Counted from the stretch's first letter, positions 23,916 through 34,915 are shown. The stretch: 64,000 bases of DNA from Capsicum annuum (GCF_002878395.1 NC_061120.1:100482227-100546226); one strand, 5' to 3'. Notes: a model not told the origin generated them from the sequence alone. A program made the numbers and translations.

Positions 23916-25679
23916 TATAACGCTCCAAGTCTGTACCCTGTACGCTACACAGTGCTCATAATCTTGAAGGACCACAAGCTAACCCATGACTGGTACCTAC
24001 TGTAATAACCATGTGATAAATACTGTAATTATGTAAAAATATGCAAAAACATATGCAATAAGGTTCAACTCTGTAAATAAATATGAATGCGGTATCAAAA
24101 TAACAAAACTGAATATAAGTACTGAAAAACTAAACAACCGTCTAAAAAATACTCTAGTATGAAAAAGCCTTTAACTGTCTGAACTGTGGAGCTGATGGGA
24201 TAAGCCCCCAACTAACTCCATCTACTAAAATAAAACTGAAGTACTATAAATAATAAGCATGTCTCCAAACTATGAGGACTCACCACTACTTTGAAAGCTG
24301 AGAATCTGAACTGCTAAGGATGCTCTGGAGCCCTGCGTCTGAACCTATGATATAAGACATTATAGTGCAAAGAAAAACATACGTCATTACTTTGAATATA
24401 CTGGTATGCTTAGTAAGGTAGGCTGAAATGCATAGGTTCATATGCATTCTCAATAATAATTGAATAACATGAGTATGACAGAGTAAGAGTATATGCATGA
24501 ATAGAGAGATTGTAACTGAGATCGTGCTACTACTGAGTACTAAATCGGAATAATGATAACCGATATCTGAGTTTACGAATGCTATATTATTGATTATCTG
24601 AATGACTGTATCTGACAGTTCTAAATACTATGGAACCATACTAAATTTCGTACTGAGCTGAGTGACTATGTCTGATAGACCTGAATTTATAGAGCTGGAC
24701 TGAGTTCTATTTTGACACTGAGACTGGAACTAAGACTATGGGAGGTAATCATCTAACCGACATGCCCCTTATCTAATAGGATTTGGGGTCTAACCTGTAT
24801 CCCTAGTTGGAAGGGTGCCAATACCGTGCCACGGGTAAGGACAAGCTGTAAGTTAACCCTCTCTGACAGAAACCTCTTTCGTCAACCTTCGCTGGCAAGA
24901 TAGCTCGGATGAGAAGTATAAACCCTCATAATATTTGGCAGGAAGATACCCCAACCTATGCTGGACACGTAGTTTGGTAACACAGGAATTGCTTCTAAGG
25001 GTCAAATCCCCTGCTGACAGGAGTGCCCCCATCCCTGGGTTAACTCGGTGTTGAATGCTTCTCCCAACTGAATGACACTGAACTAATTTCTAGTCTGTAC
25101 TAGGTTGGATTGAATGGTTATTGAGATTACTATTTAGCTTAACTGAACTATTTTCACTGAGTTCTATGGACTGGCGAAATACTACTGAATTCTGTTAGCT
25201 GACTGAGTTTATTGAGGTCTGAACTGGATACTGAATTAGAATGGACTAATATGGATTCTACTGAGTTTTCCTGAGTTCTATAACTGAATGAGAGTACTAC
25301 TGATAGTATCATGACTGATACTGTTCTATGACTAATCATGGCTCTAGGTAATCAGCTAAATTGTCGAGTACAATTACCCTCAGTACTCGATAGCATAAAT
25401 TAAGAGACATGGCATAACATGAAACATGTAAACTATGCACTTGATCATCATTCATTCATTGGGCCATTTTAACACACACTTGTATGACATAACTTTCACA
25501 TAAGCTAACTTGATATGATTTCATTCTCTTAATAGTTCACATGGACAATTTATCAAACACTTGGTGAGCATAGTATATGCATATAGTATTGAACAACAAG
25601 TGAGCATCATAATTCATCTCTAATTTCACAAGTCAAGGGTTTATCATGGATTCACATTAATCTACACACATAATGATCA

Positions 25680-25721
<42 letters not shown>

Positions 25722-26587
25722 NNNNNNNNNNNNNNNNNNNNNNNNNNNNNNNNNNNNNNNNNNNNNNNNNNNNNNNNNNNNNNNNNNNNNNNNNNNNNNN
25801 NNNNNNNNNNNNNNNNNNNNNATCATGAATTAGGAACTTAATCCAAATAGCAATCATGGATACACTTTAATTCCAACCATGGAAATCATAAAATCAATTA
25901 CCTGAAGTTCAAAAGAGATTCCTGGACTCAAGGGTAGAAGGAACCCTTGGATGAACACTTCACATACGTTTGTTGAAGAATTTCTAAAAGCTTATGGTTG
26001 AATTTTGAGTTTTTGATTTGAAATTGAATCTACTAGAATTTTGTTCTTGAGCAAATTTGAGAAAAAATGACTATATTTTCTCTATAGGTAGTTTAATTTC
26101 GTGTTTTGGGGGATGAGAGTCAAGGGAAATAGACCAAAATACCTCCAAGAATGCGGTATTTTAATAAGTAAAAACTGAGTTACGACGCGCAGGTCGATGC
26201 GGCACGTCGATGGCATCAACGTGATAGCCAACACATCACGCCGTGTTCACGTCGATTCACTGGAATTGGACGTTGGTAGCTGGGAAAAATAGTAATCGAC
26301 GCGGCGCGCCATGATCGCTTTGATTCACTATTTTAGGATTCCAAAGGAGCTTCAAACAAAGTTCGAAAAATCCAAAACTTGTCCGAAAACATATACGGAC
26401 ATTTCTGATCATGAATCAACCTAAACATCAACATTTAATGAATGTAAAGGTCGCGAAATAAGACTGCCAACCTTCGTAGATTAAAATGACTCTAAGTCTG
26501 AGTACTTAGCTAAAATATTCTAAGTCTGGGACCTCCTTGACAAGCCTAAAGGACTGAATTAAGCTTAGAATTTTGAGGGGTCTTACA
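23916..26587 (-). repeat. Right (5') LTR of the outer Tekay-like element
   Basis: Starts TATAACGCTCC (G-to-A change in the usual TGTAACG) and ends GGGTCTTACA, then GTAGT. Aligns with 7165-9668 plus 19836-19888. Contains a (TA)n run running into the assembly gap at 25722-25821, and a better preserved CG-rich word zone at 26185-26335. Open frames inside (24286, 25154, 25657) are not genes. Confidence 0.88.
25685..25821. other. (TA)n run and 100-base assembly gap
   Basis: A dinucleotide TA run of about 37 bases leads straight into exactly 100 Ns (25722-25821). The other LTR has only a short (TA)n run at the same place (about 8928-8942), so the gap probably hides an expanded, hard-to-assemble TA tract; its true length is unknown. 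Confidence 0.95.
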
Positions 26588-26592
26588 GTAGT

Positions 26593-26697
26593 CTCAAAGA
26601 ATTCTAACAGAATTTGGATTCTTCTTGAAGAGTCCAACAAATTTTAGAACTCTAATCGAAATTGAATGTTTTTGTAGAGTCCACAGATACCGCTTAA
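26593..26697 (+). repeat. Remainder of the third ~725-bp array unit
   Basis: CTCAAAGAATTCTAACAG through AGAGTCCACAGATACC continues the unit broken at 7164 and matches units 1 and 2 (for example 5725-5825 and 6440-6548). The unit is truncated here: about 140 bases of the full unit are missing. Confidence 0.85.
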
Positions 26698-26741
26698 GAA
26701 AAAAATTTGACGATGTTTAAATTACTTTTGAATCTGAAATA

Positions 26742-27151
26742 TCTCTATATATAAAAGCAAAACTAAAAGCAAGACAAGAAGGCAAGTGGCAAGATATTAA
26801 AAGCCACGTGGCAGCTTTTAGGACAAAGTTAAAAAATATTGTAATAAAAGTTTTGAATTGAAAAATTAAGTATTTGAATTTGAATTACGTTATCCTTTAA
26901 AAAAGTACTTTCATTATCTGAAAAATAGAAACCATAATTAGAGAGTTCTAATAGGCATTTACTATTTTCAGCTTATCTCTTTTAAAATTTAAATTTTATA
27001 AAATATATTTAAATATCATTTATTTACACGTTAGGAATAGATAAAAATATAAATAAAATAATAAAATTAATACAAATAGTAGTACACAATGTAGTACTTT
27101 TAATTTAAAGACGAAAACATAGGAGTAGTAGTGATGATGATGATAATGATG

Positions 27152-27199
<48 letters not shown>

Positions 27200-27620
27200 G
27201 TAATAATCTCTCTCTATATATATATGAAAGGAAAACTAAAAGCAAGATAAGAAGACAAATGTCAAGATTTTAAAACGCCACATGGTAGTTTTTAGGACAA
27301 AATTTAAAATATTGTAATAAAAGTTTTGAATTGAAAAATTAAGTATTTGATGAATTACATTATCCCTTAAAACAAATACTTTCATTATCTGAAAAATAGA
27401 AACCATAACTAGAGAGTTCTAACAAACATTTACTATTTCTAACTTATTTTTTTTAAATTTAAATATTATAAAATATATTTTAATATAATTTATTTACACA
27501 TTAAAAAAATAAAAAAATATAATTAAAATAATAAAATTAATACAAATAGTAGTACACAAGTTGTATTACATTTAATTTAAAAATGAAAACATAGGAGTAG
27601 TAGTGATAATAACAATCATG
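26742..27620 (+). repeat. Direct duplication of ~400 bp (Helitron-like 5' ends?)
   Basis: Copies at about 26742-27150 and 27211-27620 (offset 469) both begin TCTCTATATATA and continue with AACTAAAAGCAAGA(C/T)AAGAAG, a CCAC(G/A)TGG(C/T)AG(C/T)TTTTAGGACAAA block, GTAATAAAAGTTTTGAATTG and GGAGTAGTAGTGAT. A TCTCTATATATAAAAG start followed by a CACGTGG block is how many plant Helitrons begin, and Helitrons often occur in tandem, but no CTRR-type 3' end with a hairpin was identified. The identity as Helitron is tentative; the duplication is clear. Confidence 0.7.
27132..27199 (+). repeat. (GAT)n/(AAT)n microsatellite
   Basis: GATGATGATGATAATGATG followed by about 15 uninterrupted ATA/AAT units. 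It separates the two copies of the duplication. A second, irregular trinucleotide-rich stretch lies at about 27600-27745. Confidence 0.95.
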
Positions 27621-27971
27621 ATGATGACGACAACTACAACATTAGTGTTAGTAGTAGCTGCAATAACATATTATTAACAAGAACAACAATAATCGTAGTA
27701 GTTTAGATAGTAATAATAATATAATAATTACAATAGTGATAGTAATTAAAACAATTATACAATATTTCTTATGAATATTAAACTGTGTGGTGTAATGGAT
27801 AAAGTAACAAGGTAAAATTTTAAATATCAATTTTAAATATTTTATCTCATTCAAATATGAATTATAAGATAAATATGTATTATATATATTTTTTTAAAAA
27901 AAGTATGAATAAGAAAGGGTAACAACCTAATCTTTTTATAATAACTGATATGATATTTAAATTTGAATTCA

Positions 27972-28470
27972 AAGAATTTGAGATGGAATAAAGTTCTATT
28001 TATTAATCTCTCTTATATATACTCCTACAATAATAGGTAATGTTAAGCTTCTTTCTATTCTTTTGTTGTTGATCATTAGCTTCATTTATTGTATTTTCAT
28101 GTTTCTCATTTTTTAATTTTTTTTTTTTGGTTTTAACATTTTTATTTTTTCTATGTGGATTAGTGATAATCGTATCATAGGCTATTTTTTCTACTATATT
28201 GATCTCTGAATTCAAGTATGTAAATATTTATTTTGATATTGAATTTCAATTTTAAAAATAGTTGAATTGAAATAAAGTTCTATCTTCTTAACCTTTCTTA
28301 TATATACTCCTATATTCATATATAAGTTAAAGATTCTTTCCCTTTTTTTATTGATAGTTATATCCTTCACATTCTTCACCTTTTAGATTTTTTTTTGTTT
28401 AACTTTTTACTATTATATTTAACAGGTTAATTTTTATCTACTATATCCAAGTGAATGATATTTTATAACC
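27972..28470 (+). repeat. Diverged tandem duplication of ~270 bp
   Basis: Segments at about 27972-28240 and 28258-28470 share AATAAAGTTCTAT, TTATATATACTCCTA, TTCTTTC, TTCACATT/TTCATGTT and a thymine-rich run in the same order. No coding potential. The family is not recognised. Confidence 0.55.
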
Positions 28471-28499
28471 TAATTTTGTTTGTTTAACTTTGTTAAAAA

Positions 28500-29208
28500 T
28501 AAACAAATTTAAATGCATAAAAAAGATCAACTTTTATTGAGAATTTTTGTCATATTGACATTTATTGAGAAATCAAGCTTCTTTCTTCAATAATTTGATG
28601 CAAATTTAATATTTTTTAATTAAAATTAATAATTTAGAATTGTATATTTTTTGTAAAAAAACAATAAATATATCCACTGGACAAGAAAATATGTCTAATT
28701 GCCACAAAGAATAAAAATATTTAAATTAAAAAGTCATAAAAGAAAAGAATCTTTAAAAAAAGCATGCAACATATAAGTTGAATTAATTGGTGGTGGGGTA
28801 GAGGTGAAGGAGGGGGGTGGGTGTGTCATTTGGAGGGGGAGGGTTGGATTTGAGAGATCCTAGTTGAATTAATTTAGAAGATCTAATAACAAGCATAATT
28901 GAAATACTAAAAAGATATTAATAATAAAATCAAACAATGAAAAATTACGAACAGCAGAACAAACTTTAAAAATTTAAAATAAAATAACAAATCGTATGTG
29001 CTTGATTTTTGAATTGAGAGTGGTGAAATTTAAAATTTGAAATTAAAAGTTTTGTAATTTATACAATTAAATACTTTTAGTGTTTGAATTGAATTCAAAA
29101 TTAAACCTTTTAAGAACAATGTAGTTAGTTGTTGACGTTGAATTGAAATGGAAAAAAAATGAAATGGAAGGAAAAGATTGTAATTAAATGTTTTAATTGA
29201 TTAATATA
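28500..29208. other. AT-rich DNA with a G-rich island (28789-28846)
   Basis: No gene seen. In a region of very low GC there is a sharp purine/G-rich island with G runs of 4, 6, 3, 5 and 3 within about 55 bases (GTGGGGTAGAGG, GGAGGGGGGTGGG, GGAGGGGGAGGG), a potential four-strand G-quadruplex. Its biological meaning is unknown. Confidence 0.6.
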
Positions 29209-29699
29209 AGGGGATCTTTAAAACATAGCATCATTTTGCTATAAAACCCATCTTCCATAGCTACATTTTACATAATTAACATTTATAGCCGTCGTATTCA
29301 ATTTATGCCCGCTGTATTCGGTTTTACAGATAGTATGTATTCATATAAAATATGAATACAGTCCTTATTTAGTCACGCCAAAAATGGAATTCGATATTTT
29401 TAAAAAGAAAAAAATCTCAATCACGCTTATCTCATTGAAGTGAATATTTTCTTGCCTAACACTACCATTATTTTTTTTTATTTTTTTATTCTTTGTGTTT
29501 TTCCCATTTTTTCTTCTTTTTCTATTTTTTTCTAATTTAATTTTTTTTGTTTCTTTCTTTTTGCTTTTTTTTTTCTCTTTTTAATCTCTAACTTCTATTT
29601 TTCTTTCTTCTTTGATTTTTTTTATTTTCTTTTTTGTACTTATTTTCTTTATCATTTTTTTGCTCTATTTTATATTTTTTGTATTTTTTAAAATTGTGA

Positions 29700-30700
29700 C
29701 TAGTCGAGTACAAGTCATGGATGATAACGTAAATACCATAATTGTTTATTGTATTTGTAGTCACACCGCCATTTATATTTTTGTATTTATTGATACAACT
29801 CTATTTGTATTTGTATTTTAAAGTTCGCACTTGTATTTATATTTTATAGTTCGCATTTGTATTTGTATTTAACAGTTCACACTTGTATTTCTATTTGTAT
29901 TTGTTAGTTTGCGCCATCATTTATATTTTATATAATCCACACTTGTATTTTAAAGAACTATTTTGTATTTGTATTTTATAATTGATTGCATATTAGATTG
30001 GATTATATTTATAGTATGGTTTTATGTTGTTTGTATATTTGGATTATATTTGGATTATACTTGTATTTGTATTCTATTTTTTTCGATACCGTTTTATTTT
30101 AAAGAAATTATTTTGTATTTGTATTTGTAAGTTGATTGCATATTGTATTTAGTTGTGACTATGTACAATTTATCATTTGTATTTGTATACAAACAAGCAA
30201 ATACATTAACTGTATTTTCGTGATTCTAAAATATATAAATATGTAATGTATACTTTGATACAAATGTACCGTTTTGTATTTGTATATCAAAATTATCATT
30301 CATATTTGTAAATAAACAAATATCACTTGATAAAAATACAATGACACAAATAAAACAAATGATTTTACAATACAAATAGAATATGTATTTGTATAAAAAT
30401 TTGTGTTGTATTTATTTGTATAAATAAATACAACTAGTATCAATAAATAAAAACAAGTATTTGTAGAAAGAAAATCAATCATTCTTTTTCAATAATTAAA
30501 AAATATAAATGATAGTTCACATTTGTATTTATATGTTATAGTTCGCATTTGTATTTGTATTTTATAGTTCACACTTGTATTTATATGTTATAGTTTACTT
30601 TTGAATTTGTATTTTATAGTTAGCACTTGTATTTGTATATTATAGTTCGCATTTGTATTTATATTTTATAGTTCGCACTTGTATTTGTGTTTGCTAGTTC
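29700..30700. repeat. Degenerate minisatellite (GTATTTGTATTT / AGTTCGCACTTGTATTT)
   Basis: Core of the inverted-repeat element. Units of about 25-35 bp mixing AGTTCGCACTTGTATTT, GTATTTGTATTTTATAGTTC and close variants recur at about 29815-29960 and 30510-30705, with CAAATACAAATA on the opposite sense at 30290-30470, so the core itself contains local inverted arrangement. Open frames here reflect repeat composition. Confidence 0.8.
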
Positions 30701-30704
30701 GCAT

Positions 30705-31035
30705 AAATAAAAAGAAGGAGAAGAATTGAAAAGAAAAAAAAAGGAGAAAAATGAGAGAAAAAGAAGGAGAAAAAAATGAAGGAGAAAAAATACAAAAAAG
30801 AAAGAAAGAGAGTAATAGAAAATAGAGAAAAAATACAAAAAAAAAAGAAGAAAAAAAAGAGGAGAAAAACAAAAAGGAAAAAAAGAAAAAGAAAAAAAAA
30901 GTAAATAAAAAATAAAAAGAAAAAAGAAAAAAGTGAAAAAAATAAAGAAAGAGAAAGCAACAAAAAAAGGAAAAGAAACACTGAAAAAGAAAACAAAGAA
31001 GAGAATAATAAAAAATAGAAAAAGAGAGAAAATAC
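30705..31035. repeat. 330-bp almost pure purine tract
   Basis: Nearly every base is A or G (AAGAAGGAGAAG, GAAAAAGAAAAAG and similar). It mirrors the pyrimidine-rich run in the left arm (about 29460-29690). Long homopurine-homopyrimidine tracts can form triplex DNA. The apparent minus-strand phenylalanine-rich proteins here are artefacts of composition. Confidence 0.9.
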
Positions 31036-31163
31036 ATGAGAACAGTAATGAATAGTAATTAGGAATAATTAATAGGCAAGAGGGGGCTATGAATTGTAAT
31101 TAATTAAAAATTAGGCTAAATGGGGTAATTAGGAGTCTATATTTGCTAAAATATATATTTATC

Positions 31164-31993
31164 CCTTTATAAATGTCCAACAACAAAATTAATAATTATT
31201 TAATATTTTTAAAAATCAACCAATGAAATATAATTAGAGAAAATACTAATATTATTCTTTTCATATAAAAAAATATGTAAAATAATTATGAATTAATTAA
31301 TTTTATTATTTTAACATGAATAAGCCAACACCTTTTGATGATTTTTTTTTTTTTAAAAAAGAAAGCTAGTTTTGAAAACCAAAGAAATACGTTTTCTCAA
31401 GGAATTTGGAAAACGTTCTAGATCCAAAAATAAGAAAAAAAGATTTTTTTTTTTAAAAATATCAGCAAATCCAAAAAGGAAATTCTTTTTTCTTTCGAAA
31501 AAGATCTGCTATTTTTTTTTTTATAAAAAAAAGATGTCCTGTCTGTAACAGCTATGTAATATTAACAAAGAAGTTTTTTTCTCTGAATAATTTTGAAAAA
31601 GATTCCAAAAATCCTTAAGAAATGTTTTCTTCTTTGAAAAATTCTGGAAAACGTTCCAGAAATTCAAAAAACAAAAAAGTTTTTAAGGCCTCAGATTAGA
31701 TCTGCCACCGTCAATATGACGATTTTCGTCGAGGGAAAACATAGAGTTTTTTACCCCAATGGTAATAACTGAGTAGAAGAAAGAGATGAAAATTTATTTA
31801 TTTTTCTTCTAATATGTTGAGGTACATAAATAAATAAATGATCATTTAAAACATCGTCCCATGGCCCTCTTTTTATTTAAAAAAAAAAACAATAAAGGGC
31901 CTAAATTGCTCCTTATCTATTGAAAATAGTCCAAATGTATCCTCCATTCATTTTTAGCTTCATTATTCCTCTTACATTCACCTCTAGGCTCCA
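31164..31993. other. AT-rich DNA, no gene recognised
   Basis: Contains several poly(T)-poly(A) runs (near 31345, 31445 and 31510) and a repeated GGAAAACGTTC(T/C)AGA word (about 31408 and 31647). No coding or RNA feature recognised. Confidence 0.55.
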
Positions 31994-32144
31994 TAATGCC
32001 CTTCATTTTGAAAACCTTAAGATTAAACTCAAAAAAAAAATTTATTAATGACCTGACTCGCTCCAATTAACCCTTGTATAATTAATTGAAAAAATTAAAA
32101 ACCCATCCGCAGCGGGATCCCCCAATAAAAAACACGCCCCATAA
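31994..32144 (+). repeat. Left arm of a diverged inverted repeat (partner 60581-60729)
   Basis: TAATGCCCTTCATTTTG, AATTTATTAATGA, CCAATTAACCCTTGTATAATTAATTG and AACCCATCCGCAGCGGGATCCCC-type text matches, in the same order, the reverse complement of 60581-60729. The two arms flank the whole copia nest. They suggest an older inverted-repeat transposon, or two opposite copies of one repeat, into which the copia landed. Confidence 0.7.
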
Positions 32145-32151
32145 ACAAGTA

Positions 32152-32422
32152 CTCCCTCAATTTCAAAATAATTAAATTATTGGGTATGATACACCCCTTA
32201 AAAAAATCTTATAGGACATAAATTGTAGAGTACTTTTCATTATTATCCTTTTAATTATTCTTAAATTATTCTCCTAGAAAATGTAAAGTACTTAAAAACC
32301 TTATTAAATGAAAGGGTAAAATTAGAAGCAATTTTCAATATGTCTATTGAAGAATGAACAATTCATTTATTTTGAACATTCAAAAATAGCTCAACAATTC
32401 ATTTATTTTGAAATGGGGGGAG
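32152..32422. mobile_element. Stowaway-like MITE (271 bp)
   Basis: Left end CTCCCTCAATTTCAAAATAATTAAATT is matched in reverse by the right end CAATTCATTTATTTTGAAATGGGGGGAG. The CTCCCTC...GGGGGAG ends with TA at the left (32150-32151) and a TA-like TC at the right fit Stowaway/Tc1-mariner MITEs. No coding. An extra partial copy of the right end (CAATTCATTTATTTTGAA, 32360-32377) lies just inside, which suggests an internal duplication. The open frame at 32347-32529 is not a gene. Confidence 0.75.
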
Positions 32423-32493
32423 TCATTATGAATAGAAAAATTATGCTTAGCATCAAAATAAAAAAAAATACAGAGATCCAATTAATATATCAT

Positions 32494-32735
32494 TATAATG
32501 AACTAGTAAAGAATAAAGAAGAAGAATAGAGAGAGTAATTCTTATTCCTCTTGAGGGATGATTTACAATGAAGGAAGCTCCCCTATTTATAGGGAAAATT
32601 CCAGCTAGTTTCTCTCTAAAAGATAAACACTTCATATCTTGATAAATATTCACTAGATCTTGATAGATCATAATAGATACTATCTATATTCTTGATAGAC
32701 ATTTACTATAACTGATATACATTAATATCATAACA
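32494..32735 (-). repeat. 3' LTR of the minus-strand copia (242 bp)
   Basis: Minus-strand reading TGTTATGATATTAATG ... CTAGTTCATTATA. It ends TA rather than CA, as does its partner. A CCCTATAAATAGGG core (about 32582-32595) is the likely TATA region. Just inside, the minus strand reads ACATTCAAGGAAAAA where the related element has CAAGGGGGAG, so the polypurine tract has lost most of its G run. Confidence 0.9.
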
Positions 32736-32989
32736 TTTTTCCTTGAATGTCTAGTAGAAAATGTGCCTCGTTAAAACCTTACTAGAAAAAAAACTCAAAA
32801 TATAAAAACTCTAGTGAAGGAAAAAGAGTACACATATTTAATAATGCACATATAGGCTGCCTCATTAAAAATCTTACAAAGAAAACTCAGTGGGACAAAT
32901 TCTCATAAGGGAAAAAGAGTACAAAACGTATTAACTCCCTCTAATGAGAACATCCTTGAACCTTTGCATCCTGATCTTGTGCACCATCT

Positions 32990-33640
32990 TCTTGTAAGTT
33001 GCAGTTGGAAGAGACTTGGTGAATAAATCAGCAACTTGTTACTTGATGAATCTGTTGCATGTTAATATCACCATTCTTTTGTAGCCCATGTGTACAGAAA
33101 AGCATTGGTGAAATATGCTTCGTTCTATCTCCTTTTATGAATCCTCCCTTAAGTTGTGCTATGCATGCTGCATTATCTTAATATAAAATTGTGAGTACTT
33201 TGTCATATTTCAAATTACATTTTTCTCGAATGAGATGTATCATGGACCTCAACCACACACATTCTCCGCTTGCTTCATGAATAACTATTATCTTAGCATG
33301 ATTTGATGAGGTGGCTACGATAGTCTGCTTTATATATCTCTATAATATGGAAGCACTCCCACATATGAACAAATATCCTATTTGAGATCGAGCTTTATAT
33401 AGGTCAGATAATTATCCAACATTGACATAACCAATAAGATTGAGACTGCAATTTTTAGATAAAATAAGCCCACGCCAGTAGTCCATTTTAGGTACCGTAA
33501 TATGTGTTTGATACCATTCTAATGTATCCTAGTAGGAGTAGAACTATACATTGCTAATGTATCTTTTAGTATTTGCAAGATACGTTAGTGCACTAATTAC
33601 ACTAAGATATGGTACTTCAGGACCAAGGAGTTCCTCATTC
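32990..33640 (-). pseudogene. Copia RNase H and C-terminal pol (broken)
   Basis: Minus-strand pieces match the RNase H of the element at 2990-3560: a CVWLRSMIHLI-like stretch near 33240-33270, ATSSNH near 33295-33310, and PYLSVISALTYLAN-like wording near 33570-33605. The C-terminal end near 32990-33030 reads QVADLFTKSLPTAT. Stops and frameshifts are frequent. The domain would degrade RNA of the replication hybrid. Confidence 0.7.
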
Positions 33641-33722
33641 TTTTCTTGAGGTCGGAATAGATCCTTATTCACATCAGGTGATCGAACAACCATCAGAGTA
33701 CTTAATGGATGCACCCCATCCA

Positions 33723-34330
33723 TTAAGACTTTTTCAACACCTTTTCTGTCGAGGCAGATTGATGGACAAAGATGCCATTTATCAAATGCTCAATTTGCAA
33801 ACCAAAACATAATTTTTTCCTTCCAAGATCTTTCATCTCAAATTCTTCATTTAGGTAATCAATTGCCTTTTGAATCTTTATAGGAGTTCTAATAAGATTT
33901 ATGTCATCGACATAGACAACAAGTATAACAAACTCTGATGTTGTTTGGCAAATTTCATCATTTGTATAACTTTTTTTCGATAAATATTTACTAAGACAGT
34001 TATACCACATGCATCCAAATTGTTTCAAATCATAGAATGATCTTTGCAATCTAATGAAATACATTTCTCGAGGCTTTGAGCTATATGCTTCCGACATTTT
34101 TAATCCTTCGAGAACTTTCATGTATATCTCATTATCAGGTGATCCATATAGATAAGATGTAATCACATCTATCAAATACATTTCACGTCTCTCATAGACA
34201 ATGAAACTAATAAGGTAACACAATGTTATTGCATCTATAACTGGTAAATTTGTCTTTTCATAATCGACACCAGGTCGTTATAAAAATCCTTATGCAATAA
34301 TGCATGCCTTATACCTTTGTATTTTATTTT
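33723..34330 (-). pseudogene. Copia reverse transcriptase (mostly open, truncated)
   Basis: The 166-residue open stretch 33723-34223 is the best preserved copia segment. In order it has MYLIDVITSYLYG (the usual form has DV.TAYLYG), EIYMKVLEGL, SFYDLKQFGCMWYNCL, the catalytic VVYVDDINLI, and KDLGRKKLCFGLQIEHL. These are hallmarks of the copia RT (Pfam RVT_2). A normal RT domain is about 240 residues; the N-terminal part before 34223 is out of frame (34224-34330, including a GCKWV-type region with stops). RT copies the element RNA to DNA. The YVDD active site is intact but the polyprotein around it is not. Confidence 0.88.
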
Positions 34331-34498
34331 TCTCATTTATTTTTTATACAAAGACCCATTATAGCCAAAAGGCTTAACACCATTAGGTGTTTGAGTTATA
34401 GGTCCAAAAACTTCATATTTGACAAGTGAATTAAATTCTGATTGAACTGCTTCTTGCTATTTTGGCTAATCATTTCTTTGTCGACATTCTATGACAGA

Positions 34499-34915
34499 TT
34501 AAAGTTCAAGGTCCTCCCTATCTTGCATGATTTCTGTTGTAACATTATATGCAAGGACATAATCCACTACTATTTTAGACCGATTCAGATTAGTTCCAAC
34601 ATTACTTGAATTTATGGATATGTCATCATTTTCTTGAGTCTCAGGCTCATTGATTCCTTCAGGGATATCAACATTGCTCAAATCTAGAACTTCCATATGA
34701 GGATCTTTCATAGTGTCATCTTGATAATTTCTTTTTCTTTTTCTAGGAATTTGATCCTTAGAACCTAATGATCTACCACGCTTCAAGCGTGCTTTGGACT
34801 CATTAGATATGACACTGGTGGATGGTCCCTTAGGGATATTAATCCAAATAAGGATATTATTTGCAGGAATATATGATTTGGTGATCTTTTTTAAATATTT
34901 AAATGCATCTGGCAT
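34499..34915 (-). pseudogene. Copia linker between integrase and RT
   Basis: 138-residue open stretch with the conserved basic block ARLKRGRSLGSKDQIPRKRK and an acidic, low-complexity segment (LDLSNVDIPEGINEPETQEN). This linker lies C-terminal of integrase in copia polyproteins; the basic block may act in nuclear entry. It is followed, after a gap with stops, by the RT at 33723-34330. A shorter relative is at about 2410-2470 on the plus strand. Confidence 0.75.

Larger units (their letters stand above)
7165..26587 (-). mobile_element. Ty3/gypsy element, Tekay/Del-like, minus strand, with a nested insertion
   Basis: Bounded by TGTAACGCCCCGAG at the left and GGGTCTTACA at the right, with a perfect GTAGT site duplication at 7160-7164 and 26588-26592; the array unit reads through once the element is removed. 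Left (3') LTR: 7165-9668 plus 19836-19888. Right (5') LTR: 23916-26587. Internal region: 19889-23915, only about 4.0 kb. On the minus strand it holds gag, RT, RNase H, integrase and a degenerate C-terminal chromodomain-like tail. The protease and part of gag are missing, so this is a deletion derivative of a chromovirus. A younger plus-strand relative (9669-19830) sits in its left LTR. Confidence 0.88.
29209..31163. mobile_element. MULE-like or foldback element with long diverged terminal inverted repeats
   Basis: The left end (AAGGGGATCTTTAAAACATAG) and the reverse complement of the right end (AAAGGGATAAATATATATTT) head two arms that read in parallel: both have (T)TTTGC/TAGCAAA, ATAATTAACATTTATAGCC versus TTAATTACAATTCATAGCC, then TCTTGCCTA, then a long pyrimidine-rich run. 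Left arm about 29209-29690, right arm about 30700-31163. The core (29700-30700) is TTTGTATTTG minisatellite. No transposase is present, so it would be non-autonomous. Mutator-like affiliation is an inference from the long TIRs; no convincing 9-bp site duplication was found. Confidence 0.5.

Noticed and set aside
25657..25857. Minus-strand open frame across the N gap
   Set aside because: It consists of Ns and a TA repeat, not coding sequence.
29700..30700. TTTGTATTTG repeats as possible telomere-like repeats
   Set aside because: The unit differs from TTTAGGG-type plant telomere repeats, is irregular, and lies inside an inverted-repeat element.
30666..31037. Minus-strand open frames encoding Phe/Ser/Leu-rich proteins
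   Set aside because: They lie in a homopurine tract (plus strand); any frame there is open by composition and resembles no protein family.
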